From JACRLV01 sp045863555 (GTDB lineage Bacteria > Planctomycetota > Phycisphaerae > UBA1845 > Fen-1342), in the NCBI GenBank assembly GCA_045863555.1, contig BTUU01000005.1:248001-312000 (forward strand): a DNA stretch of 64,000 nucleotides, read 5' to 3'. Of this stretch, positions 35,344 through 44,583 are shown piece by piece. Positions within the stretch are counted from its first letter, which is position 1, and each line of letters opens with the position of its first letter. The translations under genes and the position numbers were made by a program. Under the pieces are notes generated by a model. It did not search any database and was not told where the DNA came from. It worked only from the letters and a program-made list of their open reading frames with translations.

Positions 35344-38300
35344 ATGTCCCTGCTTCCCGTCCGATACCTAACCCTCTCCGCCACGGCACTTTGTGCGCTC
35401 TCGGCGCCGGCGTCCGCCCAGAATCGGCCGCACGCCGGCATGATGCGCTACCCCGATATTTCGGAAACGAGCATCGTCTTCAGCTACGCGAACGACCTGT
35501 GGATCGCACCCCGCGCCGGCGGTCAGGCGACGCCCCTCGCCAGCCCACCGGGCGAAGAGACGTTTTCCCGGTTCAGCCCGGATGGCAAGTCGGTCGCGTT
35601 CGTGGGGAACTATGATGGAAACCGCGACCTCTACACGATTCCGGTCGCCGGAGGCGTGCCCTTCCGCGTGACCCATCATCCTGCGGGTGAGTGGCTTCAG
35701 GAGTGGACGGGCGACGGAAAGCTGCTGTTCGCGACGAATGGCTACGCGGGCCTCGGCCGGCAGCAGCAGCTTTTCACGGTGCCGGTCGCGGGCGGGCTGC
35801 CGCAGGCGCTGCCCGTGCCCTACGGTGCGACGGCGGCCATCAGCCCGGACGGGCAATGGCTCGCGTACACGCCGCACTCGATCAACATGCGGACGTGGAA
35901 GCGCTATCGCGGCGGCATGCAGACCGACATCTGGCTGTTCAACCTGAATACGCATGAATCGAAGCGGATGACGGACTGGGAGGGCATCGACTCGATCCCG
36001 ATGTGGCATGGACAGACGGTTTACTACCTGTCCGACATGGGCCCCGAGCACCGCGAGAACATCTGGAAGTATGACGTCAAGAGCGGCAAGAAGACGCAGG
36101 TCACCAAGTTTGCGGATTACGATGTGAAATGGCCGTCCATCGGCGGCGGCGCGATCGTCTTCCAGTACGGCCGGGACCTGCACGTACTCGATCTCCAGTC
36201 CGAGCAGTCAAAGGCGGTGGAGATCACGATTCCGGGCGACCGGCCAAAGCTCCGCCCGATTCGCGAGCCGATGAATGACATGATCCGCTCGGGCGACCTC
36301 TCGAAGTCGGGCAAGCGCGTCGCGGTCGAGGCGCGCGGCGACATCTTCGACCTTCCCGCGCGTGAAGGTGCGACGATGAACCTGACGCGCACGAGCGGCG
36401 TTCACGAACGGCTCCCGGCGTTCAGCCCCGACGGCAAATGGCTCGCTTACTTCTCGGATGAGAGCGGCGAATATGAACTGTACACGCGCTCACTTGACGG
36501 TAAGGCGGAGGTCACCCAGCGGACCAAGGGCAGCAAGACCTTTTACTATGGCATGGCCTGGTCGCCCGATTCGAAGCGGATCGCATACGTCGACAAGGCC
36601 GGCAACATCCACCTCCTGACGCTCGAGACGGGCGAGACGAAGATCGTCGACACCGATCCGTGGGCGAATTCGCCGGGGATCAGCTGGTCGAACGACTCCG
36701 ACTGGATCACGTATTCGAAGAACGGCGAGAACAGCGCCGGCGCGATCTGGGTCTACCAGGTTTCCAAGGATACGAAGACGCAGGTGACCACCGGCATGTT
36801 CAATGACGGCTCGCCGGCGTTCGATCGCAAGGGCGAATTCCTTTACTACACGAGCAACCGGAACTTCAACTCGCCGAAGTACGAGGATGTCGGGACAACG
36901 TTCGTCTACGACGAGACGGCGGTCATGCTCGCCGTGCCGCTGCGAAAGGACGTGAAGTCGCCGCTGCTTCCCAAGAACGACAGCGAGGAGGAGAAGAAGG
37001 ACGAGAAGAGCGACGAAAAGAAGAGCGACAGCCAGCCGGCGTCGAGCCAGGCGTCGGACTCCCAGCCGGCCTCGAGCCAGACGTCCGACAGCCAGCCCAC
37101 ATCCGCCGAGAGCAAGCCGGCCGAGGAGAAGAAAGAAGAGATCAAGCCGCTCGTCATCGATCTTGACGGATTCGAACAGCGCGCGATCCAGTTGCCGATC
37201 AGGAACGGCCGGCTGGGCAACCTGACGGTCAACGGCGACGGCCACCTGATCTACGTCCGCTTCGACCGCGAACCGGCGATCAAGATCTTCGACCCCGGCG
37301 CGGACGAAAAGGAGGAGAAGACCGTCCTGGGCGGCGTGGGCGGATACGCGATGTCCGCCGATGGAAAGAAGCTGCTCGCGATGCGCGGGGGCGACATGGC
37401 GGTCGTGGATGCCAAGGCCGACCAGAAGATGGACAAGAAGGTCCCGACGGACTCGATGGCCACGGAAATCGACCCGCGGGCCGAGTGGAAGCACATCTTC
37501 CGTGAAGCCTGGCGCATCCAGCGCGATTTCTTCTACGACCCGACGATGCACGGCGTCGATTGGGATGCCGTGTACAAGCAGTACGAGCCGATGCTCGCGG
37601 ACTGCGTCTCGCGCGAAGATGTCAGCGTGCTCATCCGCGAGATGATCTCGGAACTGAACGTCGGCCACGCCTATTACTTCGGCGGCGACGAAGAAAGCCA
37701 GCCGAACGTCTCCGTGGGCGTGCTCGGCTGCGATTTTTCGCTCGAAAACGGGGCGTATCGGTTCAAAAGGATCTACCAGGGCGGGCCGTGGGATTCGGAT
37801 GCGCGCAACCCGCTCAGTGAGGCGGGCGTCAACGTGAAGGAGGGCGAATACCTCCTCGCGGTCAACAACAAGATGCTCGACGTCGCCAAGGACCCCTGGG
37901 CGGCGTTCATCGGCCTTGCAGGCAAGACCGTGACCCTGACGATCGGCGAGAATCCGACCTGCGACGACAAGACGCGCAGCGTCGTGGTGAAGATGCCGGG
38001 CGGCGACGGCGATCTCCGCTACCGCGCGTGGATCGAGCGCAACCGCGCGTACGTGGAACAGAAGTCAGGCGGCAAGGTCGGATACATCTACGTGCCGGAC
38101 ACCGGCGTCAACGGGCAGAACAACCTGTTCCGCCAGTTCTACGGCCAGATCGACAAGGCGGCGCTGATCATCGACGAGCGCTGGAACGGCGGCGGCCAGA
38201 TCCCCACGCGCTTCATCGAACTGCTGAACCGGCCTGTGACGAACTACTGGGCGCGGCGCGACGGCAAGGACTGGACCTGGCCGCCGGACAGCCACCAGGG

Positions 38301-38712
38301 ACCCAAGTGCATGCTGATCAACGGCCTGGCCGGCTCAGGCGGCGACATGTTCCCGTGGCTGTTCCGCTTTAACAAGCTCGGCAAGCTGATCGGCACGCGC
38401 ACATGGGGCGGTCTCGTGGGCATCACGGGCTATCCGCCGCTCATCGACGGCGCTCAGACCACGGCGCCCGCGTTCGCGTTCTATGAGAAGGATGGCACCT
38501 GGGGCGTCGAGGGTCACGGCGTTGATCCGGACATCGAAGTGGTCGACGACCCGGCCAAGATGGTCAGCAAAGACGGTGAAGTGGCCGATCCCCAGCTCGA
38601 CGCGGCGATCGATCTGATGCTCAAGGAAATCGCGGCCAGCGGCTACAAGCCGCCGAAGCGCCCCGCGTACCCGAACCGCCGGGGAATGGGCATCGCGCCG
38701 GAAGACAAATAG
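35344..38712 (+). CDS. Tricorn-type protease, exported
   Basis: 1122 aa from ATG with GGAG. A signal peptide (MSLLPVRYLTLSATALCALSAPASA) is followed by two beta-propeller regions (about 30-320 and 330-660, with FSPDGKSVAFVGNYDGN-type blades). A PDZ-like segment and a C-terminal S41-type peptidase domain follow. The likely catalytic residues are His775 in NVGHAYYF and Ser998 in GLAGSGGDMFPW. Peptides would be funnelled through the propellers to this site. Between the propellers there is an acidic/Ser/Gln-rich insert (KNDSEEEKKDEKSDEKK then repeated SDSQPASSQ, about 545-600). Archaeal tricorn is cytoplasmic; this one is probably periplasmic. Confidence 0.93.
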   Translation: MSLLPVRYLTLSATALCALSAPASAQNRPHAGMMRYPDISETSIVFSYANDLWIAPRAGGQATPLASPPGEETFSRFSPDGKSVAFVGNYDGNRDLYTIPVAGGVPFRVTHHPAGEWLQEWTGDGKLLFATNGYAGLGRQQQLFTVPVAGGLPQALPVPYGATAAISPDGQWLAYTPHSINMRTWKRYRGGMQTDIWLFNLNTHESKRMTDWEGIDSIPMWHGQTVYYLSDMGPEHRENIWKYDVKSGKKTQVTKFADYDVKWPSIGGGAIVFQYGRDLHVLDLQSEQSKAVEITIPGDRPKLRPIREPMNDMIRSGDLSKSGKRVAVEARGDIFDLPAREGATMNLTRTSGVHERLPAFSPDGKWLAYFSDESGEYELYTRSLDGKAEVTQRTKGSKTFYYGMAWSPDSKRIAYVDKAGNIHLLTLETGETKIVDTDPWANSPGISWSNDSDWITYSKNGENSAGAIWVYQVSKDTKTQVTTGMFNDGSPAFDRKGEFLYYTSNRNFNSPKYEDVGTTFVYDETAVMLAVPLRKDVKSPLLPKNDSEEEKKDEKSDEKKSDSQPASSQASDSQPASSQTSDSQPTSAESKPAEEKKEEIKPLVIDLDGFEQRAIQLPIRNGRLGNLTVNGDGHLIYVRFDREPAIKIFDPGADEKEEKTVLGGVGGYAMSADGKKLLAMRGGDMAVVDAKADQKMDKKVPTDSMATEIDPRAEWKHIFREAWRIQRDFFYDPTMHGVDWDAVYKQYEPMLADCVSREDVSVLIREMISELNVGHAYYFGGDEESQPNVSVGVLGCDFSLENGAYRFKRIYQGGPWDSDARNPLSEAGVNVKEGEYLLAVNNKMLDVAKDPWAAFIGLAGKTVTLTIGENPTCDDKTRSVVVKMPGGDGDLRYRAWIERNRAYVEQKSGGKVGYIYVPDTGVNGQNNLFRQFYGQIDKAALIIDERWNGGGQIPTRFIELLNRPVTNYWARRDGKDWTWPPDSHQGPKCMLINGLAGSGGDMFPWLFRFNKLGKLIGTRTWGGLVGITGYPPLIDGAQTTAPAFAFYEKDGTWGVEGHGVDPDIEVVDDPAKMVSKDGEVADPQLDAAIDLMLKEIAASGYKPPKRPAYPNRRGMGIAPEDK

Positions 38713-38751
38713 CGCTGCGGTTTGAATTGCGGCGGACCCGATTATCGAACA

Positions 38752-38785
38752 CCCCGTCGTCGCCGCGCGCGACGGCGGGGTTTTT
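38752..38785 (+). terminator. Intrinsic terminator after the tricorn gene
   Basis: A 12-bp stem CCCCGTCGTCGC/GCGACGGCGGGG with one G-T pair and a five-base loop, followed directly by TTTTT. It lies 40 bp after the stop codon. Confidence 0.9.
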
Positions 38786-38879
38786 CTCTTGCGGCGATTC
38801 CAAACGGGCCGCTGATCTGTAATGGCGGCCAGCGCCGGGGCGCTGCGATACTGCAGGTAGCCCATCCCGGAGATCGCGC

Positions 38880-39236
38880 ATGCACGCTCATTTCACGCCC
38901 AAGACCGCCAAAACCGCCGGGCCGCCGCGGCTCTTCTGGGTCGCCCTTACCATCGCCGTCGGACTCTTCACGCTCGCGCTGAGCCTCTGGGCGATTCGCG
39001 GAATCCTCTCGCAGCGGCTCTGGGTTCCGCTCGGGTGGCGTCGCGGGCTTGTCCTGACCGACACGGCCGCCACGCTTGGCGGCGCGGCGATCCTCTGCGG
39101 CGCCGTCGCCTACGTCTCGTACGCGGGTCTGCGCGTCCTCGACGGCTGGGAGATCACGGCGGATCGAATCACGTGGTACGGGTGCGTCGGCGGGTTGGTG
39201 CTCGCGATCGCCGCCTTCGTCGTGAACGCGCTCTGA
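38880..39236 (+). CDS. Small membrane protein
   Basis: 118 aa with three predicted membrane helices: LFWVALTIAVGLFTLALSLW, LGGAAILCGAVAYVSYAGL and GGLVLAIAAFVVNAL. The N-terminus is basic. CCGGAG lies about six bases before ATG. I recognise no family. It is followed at short distance by two more small membrane-protein genes on the same strand. Confidence 0.75.
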   Translation: MHAHFTPKTAKTAGPPRLFWVALTIAVGLFTLALSLWAIRGILSQRLWVPLGWRRGLVLTDTAATLGGAAILCGAVAYVSYAGLRVLDGWEITADRITWYGCVGGLVLAIAAFVVNAL

Positions 39237-39333
39237 CGGTCGCAGCCGCCTTATACGACGATCATCCCGTGCTGCGGGCATGACTGCTACGATTCAAACA
39301 AGGGGAAAGGGCAATCAGCGGGAGGCGATCGTG

Positions 39334-39891
39334 ATGGCCGGACCGCCGGACTCCGACACGACAAACAGGCGGCGCTCGAACAAGTCGCCGGCGCATCTCT
39401 TCGAGTTCACGCTTGCACAATTGCCGGAACTGGATCTCTTTCCGTCTGAGGAGATGCGGCAGATCGCATTTGAGCGAATCGCCCGGCAGGCGGGATCGAG
39501 TCTACGGAGTATCGCGGCCGGGATACTGATTTGCGCGGGTGCGGCCGGGACCGTCGTCTTCGGGCTTCGCTGGCTGATTCCGCTGCTGCCGTTCCCGGCT
39601 GGGGTCAACCGTTGGCTCACCGCACTGGCCCCGGGAATCGGCGGGATCGCCACTTTTTTGCTGGTTGTGCGGTATCTGCATCGTCACGGCTATCGAGCCG
39701 CGCTCCGCCGAGAGTTGCTCGACCAGGGCGTTCCGATCTGCAGGCCTTGTGGCTACTTGCTTCGCGGGCTTTCTGCGGAGTCAAAGCGCTGTCCTGAATG
39801 CGGGCGTCTGATTGAGGACAGGATTCGAGCGATTCTTGATGCCGAGAGCCGTCGAGATCGTTCCGACTCGGCGACCGAGCCGCGCACCTGA
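39334..39891 (+). CDS. Membrane protein with C-terminal zinc ribbon
   Basis: 185 aa from the ATG preceded by GGGAGG; an ATG 18 codons upstream lacks a ribosome site. Two membrane helices lie at about 62-85 and 96-118 (SIAAGILICAGAAGTVVFGL, ALAPGIGGIATFLLVVRYL). The cytoplasmic tail has ICRPCGYLLRGL and RCPECGRLI, the CxxCGYxLRG ... CPECGR pattern that recurs in many planctomycete membrane proteins. The function is unknown. Confidence 0.8.
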   Translation: MAGPPDSDTTNRRRSNKSPAHLFEFTLAQLPELDLFPSEEMRQIAFERIARQAGSSLRSIAAGILICAGAAGTVVFGLRWLIPLLPFPAGVNRWLTALAPGIGGIATFLLVVRYLHRHGYRAALRRELLDQGVPICRPCGYLLRGLSAESKRCPECGRLIEDRIRAILDAESRRDRSDSATEPRT

Positions 39892-39934
39892 TGTTTGAGC
39901 GCCGCCCGCCCCCTGCTGCATACGATCTTCCGTC

Positions 39935-40321
39935 ATGCTCGCCGGTTATCTTTATTTCAACGCCGCCATCTGCCTCGCGTTCGCGGCGTGGTGCACGATC
40001 CGTCCGAACGAGACCGCCGCGGCCGTGGGCTTCGCGCTCGATACGCCGGGAGCCCGCAGCGAGTACCTGGTCCTTTACGGCGGACTGCAACTGGGCCTGG
40101 GTGTCTTCTTCGCGGCCACTGCAACTGCCCGCCGCCGTCGACCGGCCGGTCTGCTGCTGGCCGTCTGTCTCTGGCCCCCGGTGGCCGCCTACCGACTCGC
40201 GACAGTCGCGACCTATCCTGAATTGCAGTCAATAACGTATGTCGTGGCGGGGCTGGAGGGCGCCCTTGCGGCGGCCGCCCTGATTCTCGCGCTTCGACGC
40301 GGCCGACGACGACGCCGGTAG
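39935..40321 (+). CDS. Small membrane protein, DUF4345-like
   Basis: 128 aa with four membrane helices. Phrases PNETAAAVGFALDTPGARSEYLVLYGGLQLGLGVFF resemble DUF4345 proteins. It ends in a run of Arg. No ribosome site is obvious. It converges on the ccoS end of the cbb3 operon, 16 bp away. Confidence 0.75.
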   Translation: MLAGYLYFNAAICLAFAAWCTIRPNETAAAVGFALDTPGARSEYLVLYGGLQLGLGVFFAATATARRRRPAGLLLAVCLWPPVAAYRLATVATYPELQSITYVVAGLEGALAAAALILALRRGRRRRR

Positions 40322-40337
40322 AGCGCGCAGGCGGGCG

Positions 40338-40499
40338 TCAGCGACTCTTCCTGGTCGCGGCGTCCTCATCTTCGAGGACGCGGTAGGCCGGCGTGTCGAG
40401 GTCGTCGAACTGGCCGCTGCGCGCGGCCCAGAGATAGGCCCAGACGGCGCCCGCGGCGATGAGCAGTGCCAGCGGAAGAATGACGTAGATCACGGACAT
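40338..40499 (-). CDS. ccoS: Cytochrome oxidase maturation protein CcoS
   Basis: 53 aa: MSVIYVILPLALLIAAGAVW forms one membrane helix, then WAARSGQFDDLDTPAYRVLED, the CcoS signature (SGQFDDLDTPA). CcoS is needed to put heme and copper into the cbb3 catalytic subunit. It begins 4 bp after the ccoI stop and is the last gene of the cbb3 operon. Confidence 0.93.
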   Translation of the reverse strand: MSVIYVILPLALLIAAGAVWAYLWAARSGQFDDLDTPAYRVLEDEDAATRKSR

Positions 40500-40503
40500 C
40501 CGG

Positions 40504-43110
40504 TCAGGCCCCCGTGAGTGCTCGTGCGGCCGCTCCCGGTCGCTCGCGCGGAAAGCTCCGCTGCGAGAACGCGATCGCGATCACGGTAAATGAACTAAGC
40601 GGCATCAGCACGGCCGCGATCAGCGGGTTGATGACGCCGGTCATCGCGAGCGTTCCCGCAACTGCATTATAGAAGATTGAAACAGTCATGCCGATGCGGA
40701 TGGTGCGCATGACGCCGCGGGCGGCCCTGGTGAGTTCGACGATCGGGGCGAGGCCGGGCCGATTCAGATAGGCATCCGCGGCGGCGAGGCTGGCTTCTGC
40801 GCCGCCGTGAACGGCGATGCCCACGGTCGCGGCGCTGAGCGCGGCCGCGTCATTGACCCCGTCGCCGACCATGACGACCGGGCCTGCTTTCATCCAATCG
40901 CGGACGCAGGCGAGCTTGGTTTCGGGCGTGGCCGCGCCGATGGCGGCGTCGGGCGCGACCCCCAGGTCACGGGCGGCGCGGCGAACGACGTCCGCTTGGT
41001 CTCCCGAGAGGATGCGAACCTGCCAGCCGGCGCGGCGCAGGGCGTCGAGCGAGGCGGCTGCGTCGGGGCGGATGGCGTCGCCCACACCCGCGACGGCGGC
41101 GACGCGACCCGCGACGGCGATGCGGACGGGCGTCAAACCGCGCGCGGCGAGGTCGGATTCGTCGCGCGCGACCCATTCGGGGACGTCGAAGTCGGGGGCT
41201 GAGACGAAGGCGGAGGAACCGGCGACGATGCGGACGCCGTTCACGTCGCCGGCGATGCCGCCGCCGGTGGTTTGGGTGACGTTTGCGATTTGAGTGCCGG
41301 CTGGTTCGTCGGCGGGTTGGGCCGCCCGCCGGCGCGGCGGGTTCTGATCGGAACCGGCCTGACCCGCGTGCTGGCGCACGGGGATCTGACCCGCGCGCTG
41401 GCGCTTGGGGCTCTGAAAATCACTCGCTTGCGCGAGGGCGCGGGCGAGCGGGTGGCTGGAGTGGGCTTCGAGTGCGGCAACCGCGGGGATGAGCGATGCG
41501 TCGCCGCGCCATTCGACGAGGCTGGGCCGGCCGGCGGTGAGCGTGCCGGTCTTGTCGAGGACGATCGTGCCGGGGCGGGCGAGGTTTTCGAGCGCGTCTC
41601 CGCCCTTGATGAGGATGCGGCGGCGGGCGGCCCGGCCGATGGCGACGGTGATCGCCAGCGGCGTGGCGAGGCCGAGGGCACACGGACAGGTGACGATCAG
41701 CAGCGCGGAGGCGTAGTCCGCAGCGGTCGAGAGGCCGCTGGGCAGCCAGAAGAGCAGCGTGGCGCTCGCGAGGACGAGGACCGCGGCGACGAACCACCCG
41801 GCAATGCGGTCGGCAGCGCGGACAATCGGGGCGCGGCGGCGGGCGCATTCTTCGACGAGCTGCATGAGCTTGCCGACGCGGGTATCAGCGCCGGCGGCCT
41901 GTGTGACGACGACGAGGCGGGCGGAGAGGTTGATCGAGCCGGCGTGGACGGCGGTGCCGATCGCGACATTGACGGGTTGCGATTCGCCGGTGAGGAGCGA
42001 TTCGTCGACCTGTGAGGCGCCTTCCGAGACGACGCCGTCGACGGGAATCGAGTCGCCGGCGCGGACTTCGAGTCGCATGCCGGGCTGAACGGATTCGATC
42101 GAGATTTCCCGGACGGTCGCCTCTTCGACGAGGCGGGCGGAGGTCGGCGTCAGGGAGAAGAGCAGCTCCAGCGCATCGGATGCGCCGCGCTGCTGGCGAT
42201 ACTGGATCCAGCGGCCGATGAGAAGCAGAAAGACGAGGACGGTGAGCGAGTCGAAGTAAATTTCGCCGACGCCGCGGATCGTGGCGACGCAGCCGGCGAT
42301 AAGGCCGACGCCGAGGCCGATGGCGATGGGCAGGTCGAGGTGCGGCGTGCGAGTGCGGATCGCGACCCATGCGCCGCGGAAGAAGAGGCTGCCCGGCCAG
42401 GCCAGGGCGAGCACGGTGATGAACATGCTCACCCAGCGGAAGAGCGTGGCGTGGTCGGCGGCGAGGCTCTCGAACATGCCGCTGTAGAGCGCCAGGGCCA
42501 GGAGCATCGCATTTCCCGCGCAGGCGCCGGCGACGCCGATGCGCGAGAGGAAGCGGCGCTCCTCGGCGGTACGGGCGGCGCGGGTGCCGGCTTCGCGGTC
42601 GGGGTGCGGCGGGTAGCCGATCCGCTCCAGCGCGAGGGCCACGCGGGAAAGCGGCAGCTGCGCCGGGTCCCAGGTGACTCGGACGAGAGCCCGCGGGAGA
42701 TTCAACGTTGCATCTACGACGCCGGGGGCCAGGCGCGGGAGTTTCTCCACGAGCCAGACGCAGGCGGCGCAGTGGACGGCGGGGAGGAAGAGCTCGGTCG
42801 TCGCGAGGCCCGAGGGAAGCGTGCGAACGTAAAGCGACTGAAACGCCGCGTCGTCGAATTCCTCGTAACGCCGGCCGGAGGTCGCGGCGGGCCGGTTTTC
42901 GCTTTCGGCCTCGGCGCGGAGGCGGTAGTACTGCTCGAGGCCGCAGGAGTGGATGATCTCGAAGACGCTGCGGCAGCCTTCGCAGCAGAAGGAATGCTCG
43001 CTCTCTGCGGCGATCAGGCCGGCGGGAACGGGCAGGTTGCAGTGGGCGCAGGCGACCTCGGCGCACTGGCGCGCGGCGCTCGCCCGGGTCGATGACATCG
43101 AAGGCGACAT
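40504..43110 (-). CDS. ccoI: Copper-transporting P-type ATPase CcoI (FixI)
   Basis: 868 aa from ATG; a GTG two codons earlier is possible. The N-terminal Cys-rich metal domain has ACAHCNLPVP and FCCEGCRSVF, then a heavy-metal domain with HCAACVWLVEKL. Eight membrane helices include the TCPCALGLATP transport motif. TGES phosphatase loop, DKTGTLT phosphorylation site, HP in SSHPLARAL, and GDGVNDAAAL are all present. CcoI supplies copper for the CuB centre of the oxidase. An extra segment of about 40 residues (from SPKRQRAGQ to ADEPAG) interrupts the nucleotide-binding domain; it comes from a repeat inserted in frame. It follows the SafE-type gene by 9 bp. Confidence 0.95.
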   Translation of the reverse strand: MSPSMSSTRASAARQCAEVACAHCNLPVPAGLIAAESEHSFCCEGCRSVFEIIHSCGLEQYYRLRAEAESENRPAATSGRRYEEFDDAAFQSLYVRTLPSGLATTELFLPAVHCAACVWLVEKLPRLAPGVVDATLNLPRALVRVTWDPAQLPLSRVALALERIGYPPHPDREAGTRAARTAEERRFLSRIGVAGACAGNAMLLALALYSGMFESLAADHATLFRWVSMFITVLALAWPGSLFFRGAWVAIRTRTPHLDLPIAIGLGVGLIAGCVATIRGVGEIYFDSLTVLVFLLLIGRWIQYRQQRGASDALELLFSLTPTSARLVEEATVREISIESVQPGMRLEVRAGDSIPVDGVVSEGASQVDESLLTGESQPVNVAIGTAVHAGSINLSARLVVVTQAAGADTRVGKLMQLVEECARRRAPIVRAADRIAGWFVAAVLVLASATLLFWLPSGLSTAADYASALLIVTCPCALGLATPLAITVAIGRAARRRILIKGGDALENLARPGTIVLDKTGTLTAGRPSLVEWRGDASLIPAVAALEAHSSHPLARALAQASDFQSPKRQRAGQIPVRQHAGQAGSDQNPPRRRAAQPADEPAGTQIANVTQTTGGGIAGDVNGVRIVAGSSAFVSAPDFDVPEWVARDESDLAARGLTPVRIAVAGRVAAVAGVGDAIRPDAAASLDALRRAGWQVRILSGDQADVVRRAARDLGVAPDAAIGAATPETKLACVRDWMKAGPVVMVGDGVNDAAALSAATVGIAVHGGAEASLAAADAYLNRPGLAPIVELTRAARGVMRTIRIGMTVSIFYNAVAGTLAMTGVINPLIAAVLMPLSSFTVIAIAFSQRSFPRERPGAAARALTGA
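41359..41412. repeat. 27-bp tandem repeat inserted in frame in ccoI
   Basis: Two 27-bp units (41359-41385 and 41386-41412) encode SPKRQRAGQ and IPVRQHAGQ on the minus strand. GC-rich flanks with CGGCGGG/CCCGCCG palindromic sequence continue to about 41305. The length is a multiple of three, so the ccoI frame is kept. The SPKRQRAG reading is one I recall as common in planctomycete proteins that carry such repeats. Confidence 0.7.
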
Positions 43111-43119
43111 CGCCACTTG

Positions 43120-43914
43120 CTACGGTTCCTCCGAATGGCAGCAGGGCATTTCTTCTTCCGCCGCGTGGGCGGCGTTTTCGACCGCAGACGACGCCGCCGG
43201 CCGGCGGGCGAGCGCCGCGAGGGCCTCGGGCGATGTGCCGAGGCGCCCGAGCATCGTGAAGACGCCGATCGCGACGACAGCGAGCGACGTGATGGTCGGG
43301 ATGTATCGCCGGAGGGCTGCCGAGGCCATCCGGACACCGACGCCGAGTGACAGCAGAACCGGGACGGTACCCGCCCAGAAAGCCGCCATGACCAGTGCGC
43401 CGAGCAGCGGTGACGCCGTTGCGCCGGCGCTGATGACGAACATGTAAAGCCAGCCGCACGGCAGCAGCGTGGTGAGCAGTCCGAGCGCGCCGGCGCGGTG
43501 GAACGCCGGCAGCGTCGTGACGCGGCGGACGGCGCGGGCGATAAGCGTGTTTGAGCCGGCGCCGAGGGGGCCGAGAGGGACGCCGGCGATCCGCGCGAGC
43601 ATTACCGCGCCGTAGGCGACCATGAGCCCGCCCGCGAGGATGGCCGCGGCCCGCTGCACGCCTGCAAATGCCCCGCCGGCGTCGATCGCTGCGCCGAGGG
43701 CGCCCGAGATCACGCCGAGCGTCATGTACGTGAGCAGGCGCCCACCGTGATACGCCAGGTGCATCGGCCATTGCGGCTCGCGGCGGAGTCCGGGGCCGAG
43801 CGTGACGCGCCCGCCGCAGTCGACTGCGACGGCGACAAATGCGCCGCACATCCCCGCGCAGTGGAGGCTGCCGAGGAGGCTGGCGATCAGGACTGTGGCG
43901 ACGAGTGTGAGCAT
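43120..43914 (-). CDS. SafE/TauE-type membrane protein of the cbb3 cluster
   Basis: 264 aa with six membrane helices, of the DsbD_2/UreH-like transmembrane family. LIASLLGSLHCAGMCGAFV at the start and LLTTLLPCGWLYMFVISAGA are the conserved Cys-containing motifs. Proteins like this are regular members of cbb3 clusters and are thought to take part in copper handling. The C-terminus ends EMPCCHSEEP, a likely metal-binding tail. AGGAG is only two bases from ATG. Confidence 0.88.
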   Translation of the reverse strand: MLTLVATVLIASLLGSLHCAGMCGAFVAVAVDCGGRVTLGPGLRREPQWPMHLAYHGGRLLTYMTLGVISGALGAAIDAGGAFAGVQRAAAILAGGLMVAYGAVMLARIAGVPLGPLGAGSNTLIARAVRRVTTLPAFHRAGALGLLTTLLPCGWLYMFVISAGATASPLLGALVMAAFWAGTVPVLLSLGVGVRMASAALRRYIPTITSLAVVAIGVFTMLGRLGTSPEALAALARRPAASSAVENAAHAAEEEMPCCHSEEP

Positions 43915-43932
43915 GACTCCTGTTCGTAGCCG

Positions 43933-44466
43933 CTACGGCAGGTAACGGTCTTCGATGAACGTAAATCGGTCTTCGCCACGGACGATCTCGAATCGCATCT
44001 CCCAGACGCCTCCGCGGTCGATGGGCAGTGTTCCGACATAGGCAAGAGCGTCGGGGTCCCAGGGAAGCGCTGTCGTCGAGCGATTCCCGGCGTCAGCGTG
44101 GAAGAACGACTCGACGGAAACTGTCGCGCCGTCGATCGAAGCGCCCGTGCGGTCGACGATCTGCAACCGCGTAGCCCGCGTGCCGCGGGTCGACTGGTCG
44201 GCAAATTCCAGGGCGGGCTTCCAGCCGAGAGCGCGATTCGCAGCAAGCTGGCGGGCCGTTTCGTCCCACTTCAGTGCTTTCTGGTAGTAGTTGGGCTCAA
44301 TGGCAAACGTCGGATCCGTGACGGCGTACCAGATCAGCGCGCCGGCGGCCGAAAACTGCGCGACGATGAGCCCGACGATGAACAGCGGCCAGAATCGCCC
44401 GCGCGATGGGGCGCGGGGCGCGCCGTCGGGTCGGTGATGTGCATCGACATTCACAAGTTCCAGCAT
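43933..44466 (-). CDS. ccoH: FixH/CcoH family maturation protein
   Basis: 177 aa. One N-terminal membrane helix (FWPLFIVGLIVAQFSAAGAL) is followed by the FixH phrases DPTFAIEPNYYQKALKWDETARQLAAN and a small exported beta domain ending in VWEMRFEIVRGEDRF. It helps cbb3 oxidase assembly. AGGAG precedes ATG at nine bases. It lies between ccoG and the SafE-type gene. Confidence 0.92.
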   Translation of the reverse strand: MLELVNVDAHHRPDGAPRAPSRGRFWPLFIVGLIVAQFSAAGALIWYAVTDPTFAIEPNYYQKALKWDETARQLAANRALGWKPALEFADQSTRGTRATRLQIVDRTGASIDGATVSVESFFHADAGNRSTTALPWDPDALAYVGTLPIDRGGVWEMRFEIVRGEDRFTFIEDRYLP

Positions 44467-44583
44467 GGCCCGTACTCCTGAAGCCCCTTCATGGGTGGCT
44501 TGGGCCGATGGCCGCGCCGAAATCGCTTCGTTCGTTGAAGATCAATTCCGCGGCCATCTGCCGGTGCCATCCATGTCCCACCG

